The notes under the pieces: generated by a model
Databases searched by the model: none
What the model saw: only the letters and a program-made list of their open reading frames with translations
What the model was told of the DNA's origin: nothing
DNA from: Welwitschia mirabilis
Lineage: Eukaryota; Gnetophyta; Gnetopsida; Welwitschiales
Length of the DNA: 42,003 nt
Direction of reading: 5' to 3'
Assembly: GCA_051453625.1 (NCBI GenBank)
Contig: JBOZIK010000001.1
Coordinates: forward strand, 54,883,506-54,925,508
Program-made: the position numbers and the translations under genes
In this document: one piece after another, positions 1-11,003 of the stretch
Layout: each line of letters begins with the position of its first letter
Position numbering within the stretch: position 1 is the first letter of the stretch

Positions 1-1263
1 TTGTCAGTCCCTGATAAAGTAAGCAATCAACTAGATTGTAAGCCAATTTGACTAACATAAAACAATGCTTGAAAGGATGTAAATTGGCTTCATAAAGTAA
101 TGTAAGAAAATGATATCATCAACAAGTAATTGATACAAATGCTGAAGAATTTTCCTGAGCCCCCTACTTAAGCATGTCACTATAGAATAAATGAATGCTA
201 TACATATACAGAAATCATAAAAATGTAACTTTGATGGCTTATAAAATGAACCTGTATATGCATATTACAAAAATAGCAGTAATGGACTATCGTGACAGGC
301 TTAAGCAGTGATATTTTCTAGAACATAATGTCTTCAAAGTTATTAGCATCATTAAAAAGGCAAAGGACAAAAGTAGATATAGGACAATTTAGATTATCTG
401 AAAACATGGTTATGGAAAAACATGTGAGTGTACTACTAGATCCTGCAAGATAAGGTTCATGAATTCTCTAAAAAAAAAAAAAAAATTATTCAAATAACAT
501 GAAACACTCATCCAAATAACCCATCATAAAGTTAGATCGTGAAAGCTTAGAAATTGAAAAATTTATGCTGATAAGTATATATCAATGCCTACAAAGATGT
601 CCTATTACCCCCCCTTCCTCCCTCCAACAGGAGAAGCAAGATGTCCTGGATTGCACCAGGAATAGGAGAGGAGTGTCATCTCCTCTGTCATTAGGATGAT
701 AGACATGGGATGATAGTCATACAAGCAGTTGTTTAGAGAGGAAGAAAAAGCCAGAAAAATCTAGAAAACCAAAAAATATAGAAAAATAAGAGAAAGATGA
801 TAGAAAATAGGGGAAAAAAACATCCTAAAAAACAATCACATGGTGGAGAAGGAAAAGGTGATAGTAGAGGAAAATGCACTAAATGAGAAGAAGTAATACT
901 CAAATATGTCTCAAATGTGCCCAAATGCATGGAAAACTAGAAGTCATCAAATCATGAAAACCTATTAGAAAGAAATAATAATCCTATAGAAAAAATTATA
1001 CATAAATAACAAAAAACTAGAAAATGAGTAGGTCCATAATATAATGCTAAAAAAGTATGAATAATGACTTTGTAGATCTAACAAAATAACCAAAGAAAAA
1101 TAAAAATGAAAATGGATAACTAGAACATGAATAAGATTGCTTTCTTACCCTAAATTCTAACCTAACAAATTATCTTAGCAACAACCATAAAATCACTTGA
1201 TAATGATGCATGCCATAATGTAAAACTTCATAAAATTCCACTCAAATAGGCAAGGATTATGAT
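1..1263. other. A+T-rich intergenic DNA, no gene recognised
   Basis: No coding region is supported here. The only long reading frame, on the minus strand at 733-930, is a low-complexity run of Phe, Leu, Ser and Pro. Visible items are a run of 16 A (470-485), an 18-base pyrimidine tract at 608-625 (a purine tract on the minus strand) and one copy of the hairpin repeat at 674-702. The stretch may be the 3' non-coding part of the minus-strand Ty3 element to the right, but no LTR edge can be placed. Confidence 0.5.
674..702. repeat. 29-base hairpin repeat, outlying copy
   Basis: The copy opens with TGTCATCT and ends with GGATGATAG, the same halves as the copies at 5474-5502 and 9766-10079. The two halves are nearly inverted copies of each other. 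It lies about 50 bases from a purine-rich tract (minus strand). Confidence 0.55.
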
Positions 1264-2256
1264 NNNNNNNNNNNNNNNNNNNNNNNNNNNNNNNNNNNNN
1301 NNNNNNNNNNNNNNNNNNNNNNNNNNNNNNNNNNNNNNNNNNNNNNNNNNNNNNNNNNNNNNNNNNNNNNNNNNNNNNNNNNNNNNNNNNNNNNNNNNNN
1401 NNNNNNNNNNNNNNNNNNNNNNNNNNNNNNNNNNNNNNNNNNNNNNNNNNNNNNNNNNNNNNNNNNNNNNNNNNNNNNNNNNNNNNNNNNNNNNNNNNNN
1501 NNNNNNNNNNNNNNNNNNNNNNNNNNNNNNNNNNNNNNNNNNNNNNNNNNNNNNNNNNNNNNNNNNNNNNNNNNNNNNNNNNNNNNNNNNNNNNNNNNNN
1601 NNNNNNNNNNNNNNNNNNNNNNNNNNNNNNNNNNNNNNNNNNNNNNNNNNNNNNNNNNNNNNNNNNNNNNNNNNNNNNNNNNNNNNNNNNNNNNNNNNNN
1701 NNNNNNNNNNNNNNNNNNNNNNNNNNNNNNNNNNNNNNNNNNNNNNNNNNNNNNNNNNNNNNNNNNNNNNNNNNNNNNNNNNNNNNNNNNNNNNNNNNNN
1801 NNNNNNNNNNNNNNNNNNNNNNNNNNNNNNNNNNNNNNNNNNNNNNNNNNNNNNNNNNNNNNNNNNNNNNNNNNNNNNNNNNNNNNNNNNNNNNNNNNNN
1901 NNNNNNNNNNNNNNNNNNNNNNNNNNNNNNNNNNNNNNNNNNNNNNNNNNNNNNNNNNNNNNNNNNNNNNNNNNNNNNNNNNNNNNNNNNNNNNNNNNNN
2001 NNNNNNNNNNNNNNNNNNNNNNNNNNNNNNNNNNNNNNNNNNNNNNNNNNNNNNNNNNNNNNNNNNNNNNNNNNNNNNNNNNNNNNNNNNNNNNNNNNNN
2101 NNNNNNNNNNNNNNNNNNNNNNNNNNNNNNNNNNNNNNNNNNNNNNNNNNNNNNNNNNNNNNNNNNNNNNNNNNNNNNNNNNNNNNNNNNNNNNNNNNNN
2201 NNNNNNNNNNNNNNNNNNNNNNNNNNNNNNNNNNNNNNNNNNNNNNNNNNNNNNNN
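1264..2256. other. Assembly gap (993 N)
   Basis: There is no sequence here. Reading frames that cross it are artefacts. It falls where the 3' end of the minus-strand Ty3 element should be, so that element's 3' LTR cannot be judged. Confidence 0.99.
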
Positions 2257-2594
2257 AAGTACTTGTAAGGATAAAAGTAAAGGAATGAGATGAGTAACAA
2301 AGTAAGATCATGCAAAAACAACTAATTTACTCACATCATTGAAAAAGAATAAAAGAACTAAGGAATCTTCCTTCGGAAATGAAGTTCATAGACATATGAA
2401 TGTCTGAAAATTGGATGAAGCCAATTTTATCATTGAAAATGCCTAAGAAAAATATTACTAATCATGGAAACTTTATAAGTAAATACATATGTTAAGTGAA
2501 AGATATTCAAGTGATAACATGTTATTGACCTAAGGAATGAGTTAAGAAAGAATTTATATAATGGTAAAATAAATGTTCTCCTTATAAAGAGGGG

Positions 2595-3790
2595 CTTCCA
2601 AAACAAGTTCTTCTATCATGTTCAAGGTTTCATCAGGAAATAATTTATAAAGTTTTAACTTTTATCAATTAACCCTTTGAATTTCTCTAGTATTTAGATC
2701 GGAAATTTCAACTAATTTATTTTAATGTACCTTTTCTATAAAATAAGGACCTAATCATTTAGAAGTTAACTTGTTATGTAGCAGGTGTACTTAAGTGTTA
2801 TACAAAAGAACAAGTTGACCAAGTTCAAACTGTTTATGAATAATATTTTTATCATATCTAAACTTGGCTTGAGTTTTATGAATGAGTTGATGATGTAAGG
2901 CATAAGTACATTTTTCATCTAAATGGTTGATTTGGGCTAGTCAAATTTTAAGATTTTCACTCAAGTCAACAAGGTTAAGTTAATGGGTGGATTAATAAGA
3001 ATTATAGCAAGCATCAACTAGTAACATACATACTTTACCGTACACAAGTTCATAAGGTGAGAAACCTAGAGAGTTATGACAAGTAGTATGGTAAGCCCAA
3101 AGAACATCATTAAGTTTAGAAGACCAAGTTTTCTTATTGACAGAGACTAACTTTTAAAGCATTTTTTGATTTCTCTATTTGCATTTTTAGCTTGACCATT
3201 GGTTTGAGAATGATAGGTACAAGTAATTCTAAGTTCAATACCAATGGATAAAAGTTGTTTTTGAAAGAGGTGATTAATGAAATAAGTTTTTGATCACTAA
3301 ATGATGATTCATAGAAAACCAAACATTTGAAAAATATGAGTTTGAACAAAGTTGCAAACAGTTCTGGCATCATTTTTAGTAGTAGGAACAATCTCAATTC
3401 ACTTAGTAACATAATCCATAGCTATAAGGATATAATTTTTCTAATAGAAAGGTGGTGTAATTGGGCCTACAAAGTCAATTTCCCAACAATCAAAAGGTTC
3501 ACATTCAAGTATGGGTTTGAGGGGTATATCATGAGAACGCGTTAGGATACCATAGCGTTGACAGGTATCACACTTCCTGGAAAATTCAAATGAATCTTTG
3601 AAAAGAGTATTTTAATAAAAATCAGAGTGAAGAATTTTCATGATAGTCTTTTGGCCACTAGAGTATCCTCCACATATCCAACCATGGCAAAGTTTTAATA
3701 TTTCTGAGGTTTCCCATTTAGGCATACATTGACACATAATTTGATCTTTGTAATATCTATAAAGATGGGGTTCATTCCATTCGTAGTCAC
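2595..3790 (-). pseudogene. Ty3/gypsy integrase relic
   Basis: The region covers most of a retroviral-type integrase in several frames. From right to left: the zinc-finger end (CDTCQRYG near 3,560), the core start (CWEIDFVGPI), the core segment YHSQTNGQAKNANREIK near 3,190, then the Athila-like tail with VYGKVC near 3,040 and GQLVLLYNT near 2,810. It ends around RLKLYK-like residues near 2,640. At least five stops or frame changes interrupt it, so it cannot make an enzyme. It is the last pol domain, as expected for this family. Family assignment is firm. Exact domain edges are approximate. Confidence 0.75.
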
Positions 3791-3959
3791 CAATCCTATA
3801 GGAAAAAGTTTTGCATTGATTATGGTTTCAATGCTAAGGATTTTTCATAGTTAAAAGGTAATTCATAATGTTAGCATACTAAGGAGAAGGGTGAGAAGAT
3901 GAGATAGCATATAATTGTTTAATTGCAAAGAATTATTTATCGGAAAAAGAGTCATTAAT

Positions 3960-4350
3960 GGGAGTTTCATCATGGAAGGAAGAAAATTGAGAAAGATGAT
4001 CAATAATATTGTTATGTTTTCCAGCCTTATTAATAATGGTAAGATTAAATTCTTGCATTAAAAGGATCCACCTAATAAGTCTGGCACTAAAATCTTTTTT
4101 AGTCATGAGATAGCGAATGGTTGCATGATCTAGGTAAACATTAATATGAAAACCAAGAAGATAATGTCAAAAATAATCTAAACAAAATATAATAGCAAGG
4201 ATTTCTCTCTCAGTGATAGTGTAGTTGGATTAAGTACTTAACAAAGTTTTGCTAAGATAAGATATAACTTTGAAACCATTTTCATATTTTTGGTCGAGAA
4301 GCCCTCCTACAGTAATGTTGCTTGCATCACACATAAGTTTAAAGTCTTTA
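3960..4350 (-). pseudogene. Ty3/gypsy RNase H relic
   Basis: The minus strand gives a retroelement RNase H of the Ty3 type: CDASNITVGGLLDQKYENG near 4,330, then SYLSKTLLSTQSNYTITERE, and a final H-Ls-Q-F-like segment near 3,990. The CDAS and TEREILA-like blocks are the usual conserved landmarks. Some codons are stops (for example in the block following CLDYF). It connects directly to the RT thumb on its right and the integrase on its left. Confidence 0.7.
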
Positions 4351-5175
4351 TTCCAATTAAAACACATGAGAATAGGTTTAGAAGAGATTTTTTTCTTGAG
4401 GGTTTTAAATGCAAGTTGACATGAAACATTCTAATTAAATTTAACATCTTTTTCAAGTAAGGAATGGAGAGGTTTGCAAGCTTTAGTATAATCATGAATG
4501 AATCGTCGATAAAAACCAACATGTCCAAGAAAAGATCTAACTTGTTTAATATTAGTTGGAGGGTTAAGGTTTTTAATGATATCCACTTTTGAGGGATCCA
4601 TCCTAATCCTTTCTTTTGAAATGTGATTATCTAAAATAATTTCATGTTGGACAAGGAGAAAACTCTTTTTCCAATTCAAATGTGAGACACTCTCAGTACA
4701 TCAATCTAGGACTTTTTCTAATCTCATTATAGTTTGTTTACAAGTATCACCAAAGATACATAATTCATCCATAAAGATTTCAATAGAGTCTTGTATCATA
4801 TCAGAAAAGATTCCCATCATGGCTCGTTGAAAGGTTCCAGGGGTATTACAAAGTCCAAAGGACATTTGCTTAAAAACAAACATTTCAAAGGGAGAGGTGA
4901 AAGTAGTTTTAGCTTGGTTTTCATTTGCTATACAAATCTGGTTATAGCCACTATACCCATCAAGAAATCAATACTAGGCATATCCTTGGATTCTATCAAG
5001 AACTGAATCAAGAAACGGTAAAGGGAAATGATCTTTTTTAGTGGCCTCATTAAGTTTTCTAAAATCGATGTACATTCTCCATTTCCCCTTTTTCCTTGGA
5101 ACTACTATTAATGGACTAACCCACTCACTATCGGATATGACATATATAATTCCAGCATCCATAAGTTTGATGATT
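4350..5175 (-). pseudogene. Ty3/gypsy reverse transcriptase relic
   Basis: Nearly the whole RT can be followed. The N-terminal part at 4974-5162 has DAGIIYVISDSEWVSPLIVV and then WRMYIDFRKLNEATKKDHFP. The middle at 4701-4883 has MSFGLCNTPGTFQRAM and the catalytic block IEIFMDELCIF. The thumb at 4431-4679 has KVDIIKNLNPPTN and SFLGHVGFYRRFIHDY. The catalytic motif reads FMDE rather than F/Y-x-D-D, so one metal-binding Asp is Glu. Frame changes separate the three parts. The sequence fits Athila/Tat polymerases known in plants. Confidence 0.85.
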
Positions 5176-5473
5176 TCATCTTTGATGATTTATTTAAGGG
5201 CTAGATTTAGTCTTCTTTAGGGTTGCCTATCAGGTTTATATCATTATCTTCCAGGTAGATTTTGTGTTAAACTATGGAAATAAGAATGGCATTTAAGTCT
5301 TTATGTGTCCAAGAAAAGGCATTTTTATTGAAATTTAAGAGTGATATCAAATTAAATTCTTGTTGAGGAGTTAGAAGATCACTGATTATCAAAGGTTTCA
5401 TTTGATTTTCAAAAAGAAAAATGTATTTTAATTCTTCAGGAAATTTTTTAAGTTCATGGGTGATATGCTAGGT

Positions 5474-5502
5474 TGTTATCCTCTCTATCATGGGGATGAT
5501 AG
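5474..5502. repeat. 29-base hairpin repeat, copy inside pol linker
   Basis: It begins TGTTATCC and ends GGGGATGATAG and is 29 bases long like the leader copies. It lies between protease and RT in copy A. The matching place in copy B (around 7,124-7,153) is recognisable but badly decayed. Confidence 0.6.
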
Positions 5503-5745
5503 ACATGGGAAAACACCCTTCAAAAATATTTTCTATTGAGTACATATGTTAAGCTTCTTCCCATTCTACATGTTCTTCATCCTCAAACTCAAGATAGTTT
5601 ATTTTAGTGGGTCATCATATAAAGTTGGTTTATGTAGCATGATTAATCTCTCTTCTATTAGTTGATGTTGTAAAAACAAGTCATGTTCAATGTTAAACTC
5701 AATTCCTATATCTTTCTGAGTAGCATCAAAGACTCTAATGGTAAT

Positions 5746-6057
5746 TTATTTGTTGTCAAAATGGTATTTTATCATCCCAGATCGTGTATCAATGATACAA
5801 TGAGCAGTTGCACAAAAGGCTCTTTCTAAAATTAGTGGATATCCTCTATCATGTTCTATTTGAATTATGATAACATCACTTGGATAAAAATATTTCTCAA
5901 TTTCAATAACTACGTCTTTGATAATTCCTAATAGTTTCTGAATTGAGATTTCAGCGAATTTCAAGATGATAGGTGTAAGTTTAACTCTGCTTTCTAACCT
6001 ATGTCTTTTACATATGTGAAGAAGCATGATGTTTACACTTGTTCCTATATCAATCAA
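5746..6057 (-). pseudogene. Ty3/gypsy aspartic protease domain (copy A)
   Basis: An open stretch of 103 codons encodes most of a retropepsin-like gag-associated protease. It begins with the active-site block IDIGTSVNIML (usual form D-x-G-A-S-x-N). It continues through GIIKDVVIEIEKYFYPSDV, and near the end has YPLILERAFCATAHCIIDTRSG, which corresponds to the family's P-I-I-L-G-R-P-F-L block. The DxG triad is kept. The LGRPF Gly reads Glu. Upstream gag and downstream linker are interrupted by stops, so the open frame is probably chance preservation. Retropepsins cut the gag-pol polyprotein and act as dimers. Confidence 0.8.
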
Positions 6058-6059
6058 AG

Positions 6060-6891
6060 CTTTTTGGATTCTTTTGTTTTCTTCGAAGGTAACACAGTTG
6101 TATCCTTAAGGTCTTTGAATTTAAGACATTTTTTACATGACTAAGTTAGAAAGAGATTGGGCAAGAAAAACTTTACTAGAAATGATACATTTTTGCTTTC
6201 TTCTTACTAAATCTTTCCATGACTTAGAATATTTAGGATTTTCTTACAAGAGTTTTCAAAAGGATAGGTTGATATTAACTTCTTGCATCAAAGATTTTAG
6301 GTGTTCATCAAAGATAGGATTTACATTCAATCAATCAAGCCAAGGTTTGAATGGTTTCTTTTCTTTGTTTTCCTTTGAATTATCTTTAGTGGAGGCCTTA
6401 GTAGGTGATGTAGATGGAAGGTTATAAGAATCTAAAATTTTCAAGAATCTAAAATTTCCACATCATCTTCCTCATTTATTTAATTATTTTATTTAGAAGT
6501 TAAAATCTCATAGGTAGGAGGTGTTGTATTTTTTTAACTTATTATCACTATTTTAAGTCTCTTCTAACTTTTTTTGGATTGGGTATTGGTTGAGATTCAA
6601 GAGATGTATGTGATCTTTGATTGGCAAGCATTATTTCTTAAAGAAAATTTACTAGGCTCTCAATGTTGCTATTAGTTTTCACCTGCACTTTTCTCATTTT
6701 TTATATTAATTCTCTAAGGGAGTCATTTAGATTTTGTTGAAAATTAGGTTGAAAGTTGGAATTATTGAATCTATTTTCAAATGGTTTCCATTGAGATTTT
6801 TCACCTAATCTTTGTTGGAATTGTGGCTGTTTTTAAAGTGAGGGGCTCTTTGGTTAAAGACACATACTTCCTCAAACATCTTTTTCTTACA
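6060..6891 (-). pseudogene. Ty3/gypsy gag C-terminal region (copy A)
   Basis: Minus-strand fragments match the Athila/Tat stretch between gag and protease, for example a block around 6,250-6,330 corresponding to the conserved P-I-F-D-E-H-L-K-S segment and KSWKDLVRRK near 6,210. Several stops and frame changes are present. It stops at the gap, so the zinc knuckle and main gag of this copy are missing. Confidence 0.6.
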
Positions 6892-6991
6892 NNNNNNNNN
6901 NNNNNNNNNNNNNNNNNNNNNNNNNNNNNNNNNNNNNNNNNNNNNNNNNNNNNNNNNNNNNNNNNNNNNNNNNNNNNNNNNNNNNNNNNNN
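6892..6991. other. Assembly gap (100 N) between two related blocks
   Basis: One hundred N is the usual placeholder for a gap of unknown size. The flanks are the end of copy A and the start of copy B of the same retroelement segment, so the true distance and even the order are uncertain. Confidence 0.99.
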
Positions 6992-8545
6992 AAGAATGAG
7001 GTCAAATCATATTCTTGTTTAGGAGTGATAAGATCATTGATTAGTAAGGGTTTTGTTTGATTTCTGGAAAGAAAAATGTATTTTAGAACTTAGGATAATT
7101 TTTAAGCTCATGGGTGATAGGCTAGTCTATAATCCTATCTATCATAAAGACAACAGATGTGGGATGAGACTATTCAAAAAGTTTTTCTATTGAGTAAATA
7201 TGTTGAGATTCTTCCCATTCTTCATGTTCTTCATCCTCAGAATTAAGATAGTTTGTTTTAGTGGGGTTATCATACAAATTTGGTTCATGTAACATGATTC
7301 ATCTCTCTTCTATTAGTTGATGTTGTAAAAATGATGTTGGTTTCAATTTATCTTCAATGTTAAAATTAGTTATTATGTCTTTCTCAGCAGCATCAAAGAC
7401 TCTAATGGTAATTTCTTTGTTGTTAAAATTATATCTCATCATGCCAGATCGTGTGTCAATGATACAATGGATAATTGCATAAAAGGCTCTTCCTAAAAGT
7501 ATTGGATATTATCCATCATATTATATCTTAATAATAATAACATAAATGAGATAAAAAGCTTTCTTAACTTGAATAACTAGGTCTTTAATAATTCCTAATG
7601 GTCTCTTGATTGAGGTGTCAACTAATTCCAAGATGATAGGTGTAAGTTTAACTCTTTTTTTAACCTAAGTCTTTTACATATATGAAGAGGCATAATGTTT
7701 ACACTTGCTCTTATGTCAATCAAATATTTTCAAATTCTTTTGTTTCCTTCTAAGATAACACCTATAGTTGCATCTCCAAGGTCTTTGAATTTAGGACATT
7801 TTTTCATGACTAAGTTGGAAAGAGATTAGGTAAGAAAAACTTTTCTAGGAATGATATATTTTGCTTCCTTCTTACTAAATATTTCCATAACTTAGAATAT
7901 TTGTAATTTTCTTACAAGAGTTTCCAAAAGGATAGGTTGATGTTGAATTCTTACATGAAGGCTTTAAGGTGTTCATCAAAGGTAGGATTTGTGTTCAATC
8001 TATTAAGATAAGAGATGGATGGTTTCTTTTCTTTGTTGTCCTTCGAATTATTTTTAGTGGAGGTTTTAGCAGGCGATGTAGATGGAAGGTTGTAAGAGTC
8101 TAAAATTTTTACATCATCTTATTCATTTATTTCATTCTTTTTTTTAGAAGTTGAAATCTCATAAGTAGGAGGTGTTGTATTTTTTTCCACTTCTTATCAC
8201 TATTTCCATATCTCTCCTAACTTTGTTTGAGTTGGGCATTAGTTAAAATGCAAGAGATCCTTGTGGTCTTTGGGTGGTAAGCATTATTTATTGAAGCACA
8301 TTTACTAGGTTTTTGATGTTGCTATTAGTTTTCTCCTAAACTTTCTCATCTCTTCTATAGATTCTCTAAGGGGATCATTTAGATTTTGTTGAAAATTAGG
8401 TTGAAAGTTAGAATTCTTAAATCTATTTTCAAATGGTTTGCATTGAGATTGCCTACATTATCTTTATTGGAATTGTGGTTGATTTTTAAAGTTAGGTGCT
8501 CTTTGATTAAAGGCATACACTTCCTCAAACATCTTTTCTTTGAAA
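6992..8545 (-). repeat. Copy B of the duplicated gag-end/protease/linker block
   Basis: It is homologous to 5,335-6,891 over its full length. On the right it continues without a break into the gag zinc knuckle and main gag, so copy B carries the gag half of an element and copy A the pol half. Confidence 0.8.
7410..7740 (-). pseudogene. Ty3/gypsy aspartic protease relic (copy B)
   Basis: The minus strand shows YPILLGRAFY followed by CIIDTRSGMMRYNFNNK near 7,430-7,510, and RVKLTPIILE near 7,640. This is the same protease as at 5,746-6,057 but with more stops and a damaged active-site region near 7,700. LGR is retained here where copy A has LER, so neither copy is simply derived from the other. 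Confidence 0.65.
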
Positions 8546-8723
8546 GTTGGTAACAATGTTCTTTTGTTGGATGAGAGTCATCTTCACAAATTTCACAATT
8601 TGAAGTTGAGGTTTTATTTCTTACTACTTTTACATCAACTATCATTTGAGTATACTTATCTAAAGTAGTAGTAAAATATTTTATTAAAGTTGATTGAATC
8701 CTTCCTTTATTCTTCCTTATCAT
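8379..8723 (-). pseudogene. gag zinc-knuckle region (copy B)
   Basis: An open stretch of 114 codons contains a nucleocapsid-type zinc knuckle, CEICEDDSHPTKEHC, near 8,553-8,597. Spacing is C-x2-C-x4-H-x5-C, one residue longer than the canonical C-x2-C-x4-H-x4-C. Upstream is a basic segment (IRKNKGR) and downstream a low-complexity Asn/Leu stretch typical of plant gag tails. The role of such domains is RNA binding and packaging. It lies in line with the gag N-terminus at 9,148-9,615 and the protease at 7,410-7,740. Confidence 0.65.
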
Positions 8724-9615
8724 GCTTTACTTCTTTTAAATATTTCAAAATTTATCCTATAGTATAATTTTCTTTATTGGGTTTAGGCCAAGTTTGACTT
8801 ATTTCTATTGAATTTTCTAGCACACTCCATGCATCATTTAGGCCTAAATTCAACAAGTTACCTCCACAAGAAAAATCCACAAGTTATTTTATTAAAGCAT
8901 TTAATCCATTATTAAAGTAATCTACTAGCTCTTCTTTATGAAATTCATCAATAGGTTTAGAATGGATAGTGATTATAAAACATTCATAAGCTATTGCATA
9001 ATCTTCATGAGTTTTGTTGTTGAAAGTTGGTTACTTTTTTTGTTCTCTTTCTCATGGAACTCTCACTCAAAAATATTTTGATAAATACTTCTTGCACTTG
9101 ACTCCAAGATTTAAGGCTTTTATATGAGATGGTTTTGAGCCAAACTTTTACTCTTCCTCTAAGGGTGACTGAAAAATAATCATGTAAGTTTGGTTACTAG
9201 TACATTTTTTTCCATTTTCAGAGGTAAGCACAATTTTCTCAATGTTAGCTAAATGTTGGAAGGGTTGTTCATCTGGTTCCCCTAAAAAAGTTGGATAAGC
9301 ACTCAAATTTCTTAGTTCTACATTGTCTCCAGGAGGTAAATCAAAAGGATTTTGAATTTCATATTTTTGATTAGCAATTAAATCCCTAAGAGTAATGTTC
9401 GCATTCGATGAACAAGTTTCTATTATGATTGGAGTATTAGATGAAGCAAGTTTCTTTTTTTTTTGTGACACTTTTGATATGTTTGACATATTTGAAGAAA
9501 TAATACGATTGACTTTTACACTGCAATTTTCTTTTACAAAATCTGATTCTAAAACAATAAAAGCAAAAAAAATTTCTTCTTCAATTTTGGAAATTTGTGT
9601 ACCTGAGGGGTGCAT
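8724..9615 (-). pseudogene. gag N-terminal and central region (copy B)
   Basis: The first 155 codons (9,615 to 9,148) are open. They include NANITLRDLIANQKYEIQNP and LRNLSAYPTFLGEPDEQP, resembling the start of plant Ty3 gag proteins, where a short disordered lead is followed by the capsid-like core. Beyond 9,148 the frame shifts and continues as WSQVQEVFIKIF-like sequence (the family's S-W-x-x-L-x-x-x-F-L block) with many stops to 8,724. The frame begins about 620 bases from the primer-binding site, a normal leader length. The start codon is not certain because the first Met may be internal. Confidence 0.6.
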
Positions 9616-9765
9616 ACCTCGATTTAGCTCAAAGTTGAATAATCCTTCTTTGATATTTTCTTTAATTAGGTTCTATTCTCTCTGATATTTTATCTTCTTA
9701 CCAAAATTTACTATGACCCTGCATGCTCAAAAACTGATAAAAAGCCAAAATCAAAAATAATAGAC

Positions 9766-9794
9766 TGTCATCTACCTAGTCATGGGGACGATAG
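9766..9794. repeat. 29-base hairpin repeat, leader copy 1
   Basis: Starts TGTCATCTACC and ends GGGGACGATAG. The outer arms can pair. It is followed by AAAGGATAATGAT, also seen after copy 2 as AAAGGATAAC. Confidence 0.65.
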
Positions 9795-9853
9795 AAAGGA
9801 TAATGATCATAGTTACAAAAAACTATAAAAATTATGATAGAAGAAAACTAGTC

Positions 9854-9882
9854 GATCATCCAGATCGTCTTGAGGATGATAG
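9854..9882. repeat. 29-base hairpin repeat, leader copy 2
   Basis: Starts GATCATCC and ends GAGGATGATAG, giving arms ATCATCC and GGATGAT that pair perfectly across a 13-base loop. Spacing from copy 1 is 88 bases. Confidence 0.7.
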
Positions 9883-9946
9883 AAAGGATAACAAATTATT
9901 TAAATTATAGAAAAGTAAAAATTGGAAATGTACAAAATTTCAGGAC

Positions 9947-9975
9947 TCTCGTCCTTCTAGTCATGGGGATGATAG
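9947..9975. repeat. 29-base hairpin repeat, leader copy 3
   Basis: Starts TCTCGTCCTTCTAG and ends TGGGGATGATAG. Spacing from copy 2 is 93 bases. The arms still pair if G:T pairs are allowed. Confidence 0.65.
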
Positions 9976-10050
9976 GTAAAATGATATTTTATTATGAAGA
10001 ACACTAGAATAATTGTAAGAAAAATAGAAACTAATTTCAAAATTTTGAAC

Positions 10051-10079
10051 TGTCATGCCTGATGTCATTGGAATGATAC
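10051..10079. repeat. 29-base hairpin repeat, leader copy 4
   Basis: Starts TGTCATGCC and ends CATTGGAATGATAC. Spacing from copy 3 is 104 bases. Its inner TCATTGGAATGAT recurs in the leader of the second Ty3 element near 37,520. Confidence 0.6.
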
Positions 10080-10235
10080 AAAAAATGATAGGATCCCTAA
10101 GAAAACTTGCGGGAAATAAAGTGATGCAGAAATAAATCTACTTTAAATTGCACTAGAAATATAGCATTAACATAAATAAAATAGATTCAAGATACTTATC
10201 TAATTAATGACAATTCTCTTAGCTCCTTATAGCCT

Positions 10236-10253
10236 TCCCTAGCAATGGCACTA
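10236..10253 (-). promoter_or_regulatory. Primer-binding site, tRNA-Asp type, decayed
   Basis: The minus strand reads TAGTGCCATTGCTAGGGA. The intact form used by Athila-like elements, complementary to the 3' end of plant tRNA-Asp, is TGGCGCCGTTGCCGGGGA. Thirteen of 18 positions agree. All five differences are transitions, at or next to former CpG or CCGG positions. It sits immediately inside the 5' LTR, as it should. Confidence 0.75.
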
Positions 10254-10993
10254 AAATGTTGTGGTGTGAATTTACGCAATTTTGAAGCTCTTTAAATAAA
10301 CCTGTAAATCAAATAGCTTGCAGAAAAACACATTCTAGTATAGACAAGAGTTCACCTGAATGTAGTAATCCAACAAAGGCACTAGGCTCAAAGTTAGAGA
10401 ATTGATTTTCAAAGGTATTTCCCTTTATCTTTTAATAACTGAAAGTAAATAACAATGCAAATGTAATGCAAGACAAATGGATATGAAATGTAGTGAATGG
10501 AAAATGGAAATGGATTCTACTTATATCTTAGTCCTTCTATTACAAGGACTACTTTCTCTATAATTTATATCAATTAAGGAGAGTATCCACTAGTTCTTAA
10601 CTGACTTAAACTATGATATCTATCTAACTAAGATAAAAAATGCAACATAAAATGAAATAGAAAAGTAATACAAATCTACCACTAACCAAGGTCAACCTTA
10701 ACAAAGGTTGTCCTTATGATCTAGATAAATCATAGAGTTGTCACACATAACTATGATCAATGTAAACCATAAGGAAAATTCACAAAATTAGAATGAAAAG
10801 AGAAATTGTATTAATTCAAGAGTATTCATATTATAACATCCACTTACAAATAGAATAACAGTACCTCAATGCAAGAGACTTAGCCTAACACTAAAAAGAC
10901 TCCTTTTTGTAGCTCTAGATGGATCTCTTGCCCTTCAATCCTTTGTCACAAGTATAGAGTATAAAAGATGGACTAGAAATAAAGGAGGGGAAG

Positions 10994-11003
10994 GGTATTT
11001 ATA
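10994..11003 (-). promoter_or_regulatory. Probable LTR TATA box
   Basis: The minus strand reads AACTATAAATACCC, a good plant TATA box, about 740 bases before the LTR's inner edge. It would start retroelement transcription leftward. Confidence 0.5.

Larger units (their letters stand above)
5335..6891 (-). repeat. Copy A of a duplicated gag-end/protease/linker block
   Basis: This block matches 6,992-8,545 in the same orientation and order, about 80% by eye. Shared landmarks include the linker after the protease, the protease itself, and the gag tail up to CTCAAACATCTTTT (about 6,870 and 8,525). Copy A runs straight into pol on its left. On its right it is cut by the 100-N gap. Confidence 0.8.
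9616..10235 (-). other. Ty3 element leader with four hairpin repeats
   Basis: This non-coding stretch lies between the primer-binding site and gag. In retroelements this zone usually carries packaging and dimerisation signals and may act in translation. Here it holds four 29-base hairpin repeats at roughly 90-100-base spacing. No reading frame of note is present. Confidence 0.6.

Noticed and set aside
608-625. Polypurine tract and 3' LTR start of the first Ty3 element
   Set aside because: The purine run is good, but the following bases (TAATAGG) lack the TG start and do not match the inferred LTR start at 11,825.
733-930. Minus-strand frame rich in Phe, Leu, Ser and Pro
   Set aside because: Translation of purine-rich simple sequence, with no domain or homologue in view.
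1193-2321. Three long reading frames of mostly unknown residues
   Set aside because: They are produced by the 993-N gap and have only a few real codons at each end.
6137-6427. Plus-strand 96-codon frame
   Set aside because: It is the opposite strand of the gag tail of the Ty3 element.
9766-10079. CRISPR-like array (29-base repeats at regular spacing)
   Set aside because: The repeats are strongly diverged, spacing is irregular at 88-104 bases, and the DNA is plant nuclear with retroelement genes on both sides.
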